From Istiophorus platypterus (lineage: Eukaryota > Chordata > Actinopteri > Istiophoriformes > Istiophoridae): a DNA stretch of 64,000 nucleotides. The stretch is taken from contig CM029122.1 in assembly GCA_016859345.1 (NCBI GenBank), forward strand, positions 5,081,001 to 5,145,000. The letters are read 5' to 3'. The position numbers and the translations under genes are program-made. Shown here piece by piece: positions 1 through 64,000 of the stretch; positions within the stretch are counted from its first letter, which is position 1; each line of letters begins with the position of its first letter. Below the pieces are notes generated by a model, which saw nothing but the letters and a program-made list of their open reading frames with translations, did no database searches and had not been told where the DNA came from.

Positions 1-1160
1 TCCCCTAACGTCACATGGAAACACCACTAGTATATAATATTTTTTCTTCTAACTGGGCGTGTTTCTCGTTGCAACATATTGCTTAAGGAAAGGGAAGCGG
101 GGGGTTTTCACCGCTGTACAATGTTGTGACTTGGGTCATGTTCAAATTTATAAGATGCTGGGTTTCATTCAGAGGGACTTGTTCAAAATTTCTAAATTTC
201 ATATCGCAGACTGACAGCATTGTCGCATTAACACACACAAAAAGAATTCGCTGTAATAATAATGTGAAAGAGGTTTTTTGGTTTGTTTTTTTTCTTCGAG
301 CTGGAGCTGGCATCCTGCATGTAAACACAGCCAGTGTGTTGTCTGATAAACCAGTCTTCCGCGGAGCAGCACCGCCGGATCATGACAGGGTGAAATGCCT
401 TGCTCAAGGGGCACCACAGGTGACTCTGTCAAGGCAGACAGGCATTGCTCTCTTGCTCCTCCCCATCTGTTTTTTTTCCCTTCAGTCAGCTGGTCCAGAC
501 GTCCAACCAGGCATCCTTCTGTCTCTCTAAACCTCTTTGACTGCGTTGCCGATCCATGTTTGACCAGGACGGACTGCCGCGTGAACAATAGCTTTATAAC
601 GAGAGCCATGGCTCTCTGCAGTGTGTGTGTGTGTGTAAATGTGTGTGTGAGTGCCACAAAGTGTGTAAGGTGTTTCCTTGATATTTTTTTTTTTTTTCAA
701 AGGTTAGAGAGTGATGACTGACAATCTTTGACTGACCTGATCTGATTTCGTCACAAGACTTGCTTGCGTATCTTTTTTTCTGTTTGTTTTTTTCATTTTG
801 TATTTTTACTCTAAGGAGCCTCTGCTCGTCTTCGATGCTTCTTAATGTATGATACAACTCTGTTACTCTTGAATTTATATTTATACAGATATACATATTT
901 TTTTGTATCTTTTTTCCCTTTTTTTTCAATTTCCCTTGTGCTAATGTTCAAACATCCATGTCTACACAGTATTATAGATGATGTAATGTGGACAGCTCTC
1001 TTTTTTTACATTTATGTATGAACTGAGAATTTGTAAAAATGCTTTCACAGTCCCTGTGTGTAAAATGTATGTATAAATTAAATTAACCAACCTGGACTCG
1101 TGCTTCATTTCAGTGCATTTTATGTGTGAACAGGAGGGGACACAGAATAAAAAGTTATAT
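1..1160 (+). other. Non-coding T-rich DNA; possible 3' UTR tail of an upstream gene
   Basis: No conserved reading frame on either strand. From about 660 to 1100 the + strand is rich in long T runs and AT-rich words, like many vertebrate 3' UTRs. An AATAAA hexamer follows near 1146. In vertebrates LATS2 lies just 5' of XPO4 on the same strand, so this could be its terminal exon, but nothing coding is visible to prove it. A GT microsatellite lies at 621-649. Confidence 0.3.
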
Positions 1161-2384
1161 TTTTAGGCTTGTCAGAGCTTCAGGATTAGATGATGTAGTG
1201 AATTTGAAAACGTTCTTTTAATGAAATAAAAATTGGCCTCATGAGCAAGAATCAATTGTTTATCATGTATATTAAATATAATGTACGAAGAGGGATTACA
1301 TTTGCGTTGACTGTAAATCCATCTGAATTCAGTTTAAATTTCTTCAATCAAAAGGGCAATTAATATACTTTTGATAAACAGAAATGAGGTGAGGGAGTGA
1401 AAATCAGGGAAGAATTATGATAATATACTAGAATAGTTAGTCTAACACTTTTGATTGAAACATGAGCTCAAAAGTAAGCGAATCTTGAATTTATTTATTT
1501 TGCAAGGACTAGACAGCTTTAAAAATAGCAAACTCAATTTGACTGAAGAACACTGAAGCAAAAATGGGCCTATGGATCATTGTGAAATTAAATCCTGTTC
1601 TTTTTTTATTTTTCTTAATTGTCTAGCATAACTACATTCAGAGGTTGACCTCTTACATCAAAAAAAGTAGCATCACCGCAACATGAAACTTGAAAGTTTT
1701 GCATCAAAATTTTCTAGAGTAATAGTATGTAGGTATCATCAGCAAAATATATTTTAAGTACTAAGAGTTTTTCACTATTTAAAATGGCCTCTTTCAGGCT
1801 GTTGATATTTCCTCTGCCACGGAGGTTATGTAATCACCCATGACTGTTGGTTTGTTTGTTAGTTTACCAGTAGGATTACACAAAAAGTTCTGATTAAGTC
1901 TGGTGTATGGTCTTTGACATTGGCCACATTTTCCAAACAATATTAAACAATATGTAATATTATTATTACTGATATTATCAACTTTATTGTTGCATTTGGT
2001 TGGAGTGGAGCATTTTTTTTCCAAGTACAGTATCATACACAAGTGGGTAGTGTAGAGCAATACATCATAGTTTTATGAACTATGTAAAATCTGAATCGGC
2101 ATTTGAATGCTGTCAAGGAAAGTAGGAATAACGTTTTATGTAGCCCTCTTGAATGCAGAAGTATGAAGTAGTATCAAAAGGTAATACTGAAACAAGAACC
2201 TCAAAATTATAGTTATATACAATAAATTGATCAGTGGTTTCTTTCCACTGCTTTGCTCTGGGCTTTGTTTTATTGTATTTACTTGTCTGACAACTATGTT
2301 ATTGGATGGATTATGAGAAAATGGATCCCTGGACAAAGACAGGTAGGATGCCCCCACTTGGCCATTTTGTCCATGCGTAATAAT
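1161..2384. other. AT-rich intergenic stretch, nothing recognised
   Basis: AT-rich, low-complexity, with scattered short A and T runs. No open frame with protein-like composition, no RNA gene and no clear repeat family on either strand. Confidence 0.5.
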
Positions 2385-3350
2385 CATTTTGTGTCTCTTT
2401 GTGGTTGATTTGTGTCTTTCTGAGGTCATTCTACGTCTTTCCATGTCATTTTTGAGTCTCTGTAGAGGTTAATTACTTCATCTTTAGTTATACTCATTTT
2501 GTGTCTCTCTGTAGTGGTTTGGCGTTTTTTGTAGTTGTTTTCAGTGTCTTTGCAGTAGTAGTCTGTCTCTTTGTGGTTGTTTTGTGTCTCTTTTTAGTCA
2601 CCGTATGTATTTCTATAGTGATTATTAGCCCGTTAGGTTCTTTTTTTCTCTTTAGTCGTACTCCTTATCCGTCTCTTTATTTGTTTTTGCGTCATTTGTT
2701 GTTGTTTTGAGTGTCTTTGTAGTGGCAGTTTGCCTCTTTGTGGTCATTTTGAGTGTATTTGTTAAGGTAGGTTGCTTCTGTGTTTTTTTGCGTCTGGTCA
2801 TTTTATGTATTTTCGTATTCGTTTTTAACCTCTTCGTAGAGGTTTTTGTCCTTTTTAGCATTATCTGTACTCATTATCTGCCCCTGTAGTTGTTTTTAGT
2901 TCATTTTGTATCATTTGTAGTTGCTTCGAGTGTCTTTGTAGTGGCAGTTTGTCTCTTTGTGGTCATTTTATGTCTCTTGTAGTCATTTTGAGTGTCTTTG
3001 TAGAGGTAGGTTGTTTCTGTGGTTGTTTTGCGTCTGGTCATTTTATGTATTTTCGTATTCGTTTTTAACCTCTTCGTAGAGGTTTTTGTCCTTTTTAGCG
3101 TTATCTGTTCTCATTATCTGCCCCTGTAGTTGTTTTGTATCATTTGTAGTTGCTCTGAGTGTCTTTGTAGTGGCAGTTTGTCTCTTTGGTTGCTTTGTGT
3201 CTCTTTTCAGTTTTTTTGCCAGATTTGTCATCTGTCATCTTTCTGTCACCTCTAAGTCTGACATTTGTCTTTTTCTTGTTGTCGTTTTGAGCGTCTTTGT
3301 ACAAGCAGTTTGTCACTTTGTGGTTGTTTTGTGTCACGTTGTCTTCATTT
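2385..3350. repeat. Degenerate T/G-rich minisatellite upstream of XPO4 promoter
   Basis: Dozens of imperfect copies of a T/G-rich unit built around TTTTGTGTCTCTTTGTGGTT and GAGTGTCTTTGTAGTGGCAG. A higher-order duplication is visible: about 100 bases beginning CGTCTGGTCATTTTATG at 2791 recur almost perfectly at 3031, an offset of exactly 240. The array is pyrimidine-rich on the + strand. Predicted small ORFs in it (Val/Phe/Leu-rich on +, Lys/Thr-rich on -) are by-products of the repeat. Confidence 0.85.
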
Positions 3351-3389
3351 TGGTTCCTTTAAATGAGGCTCTCTGACTTTCCAAACAAA

Positions 3390-3645
3390 AAAACCCATTA
3401 ACAGTCGCTTCCCTGACAACAAGTGGTCGCGCAGTTACAGTTAACCGACGCTGAAGTTCGCTTACGGCGGTTCCTGCTGTTTTCCTCCGGGCTCCGGGGC
3501 AGCGGACCCGGGGCTTTTCCTCCCGCGGGCGGCGGCTGCAGTACCCGCCGCCTCCGCGCCGACGACGGCGGGCTCGACCGCGCCGGTTGCCGTCGCCGTG
3601 TAATCCCACAATGCAGAGCGCATGGCGCGTCATTGGAGAGGGACG
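3390..3645 (+). promoter_or_regulatory. CpG-rich XPO4 promoter and 5' UTR
   Basis: Abrupt change from AT-rich repeat DNA to a CpG-dense stretch with GC boxes (GGGCGG-like words near 3526-3540) directly 5' of the start codon. CpG density continues to about 3810 over the start of intron 1. No TATA box at a useful distance, as expected for a housekeeping CpG-island promoter. The exact transcription start cannot be read from sequence. Confidence 0.8.
3604..3621 (+). promoter_or_regulatory. ZNF143/THAP11-type site (TCCCACAATGCAGAGCGC)
   Basis: The 18 bases match the long ZNF143/THAP11 promoter motif, whose core is CCCANAATGCA followed by GCGC. It lies 25 bases upstream of the start codon, in the usual core-promoter location for this factor pair at housekeeping genes. 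Confidence 0.6.

Positions 3646-3649
<4 letters not shown>
3611..3649 (+). other. Upstream ORF overlapping XPO4 start codon
   Basis: ATG at 3611 opens 12 codons and ends in TGA at 3647-3649, overlapping the XPO4 start as ATGA. The ATG is part of the ZNF143-like motif. Whether it is in the mRNA depends on the transcription start, so translational control is only possible, not shown. Confidence 0.35.
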
Positions 3650-63690
<60,041 letters not shown>

Positions 63691-64000
63691 GTGAGTAATG
63701 GGTCTCAAACGTGCCTCCAGGGTTTCATCTGCAGAAATTATCTTTCAGATCATGTTTTTTTTTTCTTCTTATCAGAGCAGCTGTTACTGAATATATAACA
63801 AGGAGCAGGGAAGAAAAGGCTGCTACTTTTTTCACCCATACGATGAACTTTCATGATTCTGGGTGTTGTGTCAACAGTTGTGCTTCAGGCCTCTTTTTAC
63901 CTACTATCAGTGACAGTTTAATTTTTATCGACAAACATATATTCATATATTTATTTATTTAAGTTTTTAAGATGGAGCCACAATTTCTCAATTGGTTTCT
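63691..64000 (+). other. Start of XPO4 intron 18, cut by window edge
   Basis: Begins with GTGAGT after YLGE. AT-rich; no further exon seen before the edge. Confidence 0.93.

Noticed and set aside
1..1160. Definite LATS2 3' UTR
   Set aside because: Gene order makes it plausible, but no LATS2 coding sequence is in the window, so it is kept only as a low-confidence possibility.
2385..3350. CRISPR-like regular repeats
   Set aside because: Repeats are degenerate, contiguous and without unique spacers, and the genome is vertebrate.
2501..3376. Val/Phe/Leu-rich frames resembling membrane proteins
   Set aside because: Products of the T/G-rich minisatellite; the repeat explains the composition.

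Overview
This window is eukaryotic nuclear DNA from a ray-finned fish, most likely a percomorph teleost. The evidence is one large vertebrate gene with intron-split exons, abundant CA/GT microsatellites, decayed Tc1-type DNA transposons, short inverted-repeat elements typical of teleost introns, and a CpG-rich promoter. The species cannot be named from the sequence alone.

One protein-coding gene is supported: exportin-4 (XPO4), on the + strand from the start codon at 3646 to beyond the right edge. Eighteen consecutive coding exons are present. They join without a frame break into 871 codons, about three quarters of a protein that is about 1150 residues long in mammals. The last ~280 residues lie to the right of the window. 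XPO4 is an importin-beta-superfamily carrier that exports hypusinated eIF5A and SMAD3 with RanGTP. Seventeen complete introns are seen. Sixteen are GT-AG. Intron 6 (14723-26340, 11.6 kb) is a U12-type AT-AC intron with an exact ATATCCTT donor and a CCTTAAC branch site 15 nt from the acceptor.

Layout: 1-1160 is T-rich non-coding DNA, possibly the 3' UTR tail of an upstream gene (LATS2 would be expected from vertebrate gene order, unproven). 1160-2385 is AT-rich intergenic DNA. 2385-3350 is a degenerate T/G-rich minisatellite. 3390-3645 is the CpG-rich XPO4 promoter with a ZNF143/THAP11-like site. 3646-63690 holds XPO4 exons 1-18. The introns carry a nearly full-length dead Tc1 element (7062-8629), deleted Tc1 derivatives (45593-45990, 59624-59979), LINE reverse-transcriptase remnants (about 46790-47110, 58600-59050), about a dozen short AT-rich inverted-repeat elements, and several CpG-containing, repeat-poor blocks that could be conserved regulatory DNA.

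Two local duplications (22869-24004 and 29894-32647) differ mainly by small homopolymer indels, a pattern that makes assembly artefact as likely as real duplication. Intron 7 also contains a GA-rich, CAG-containing, CpG-containing block (38740-39762) ending in a consensus splice donor. It looks like a first exon of an alternative or nested transcript.

I found no prokaryotic genes, CRISPR arrays, tRNA or rRNA genes, and no clear novel multi-gene system. The most distinctive items are the AT-AC intron, the candidate internal first exon and the two suspicious duplications.
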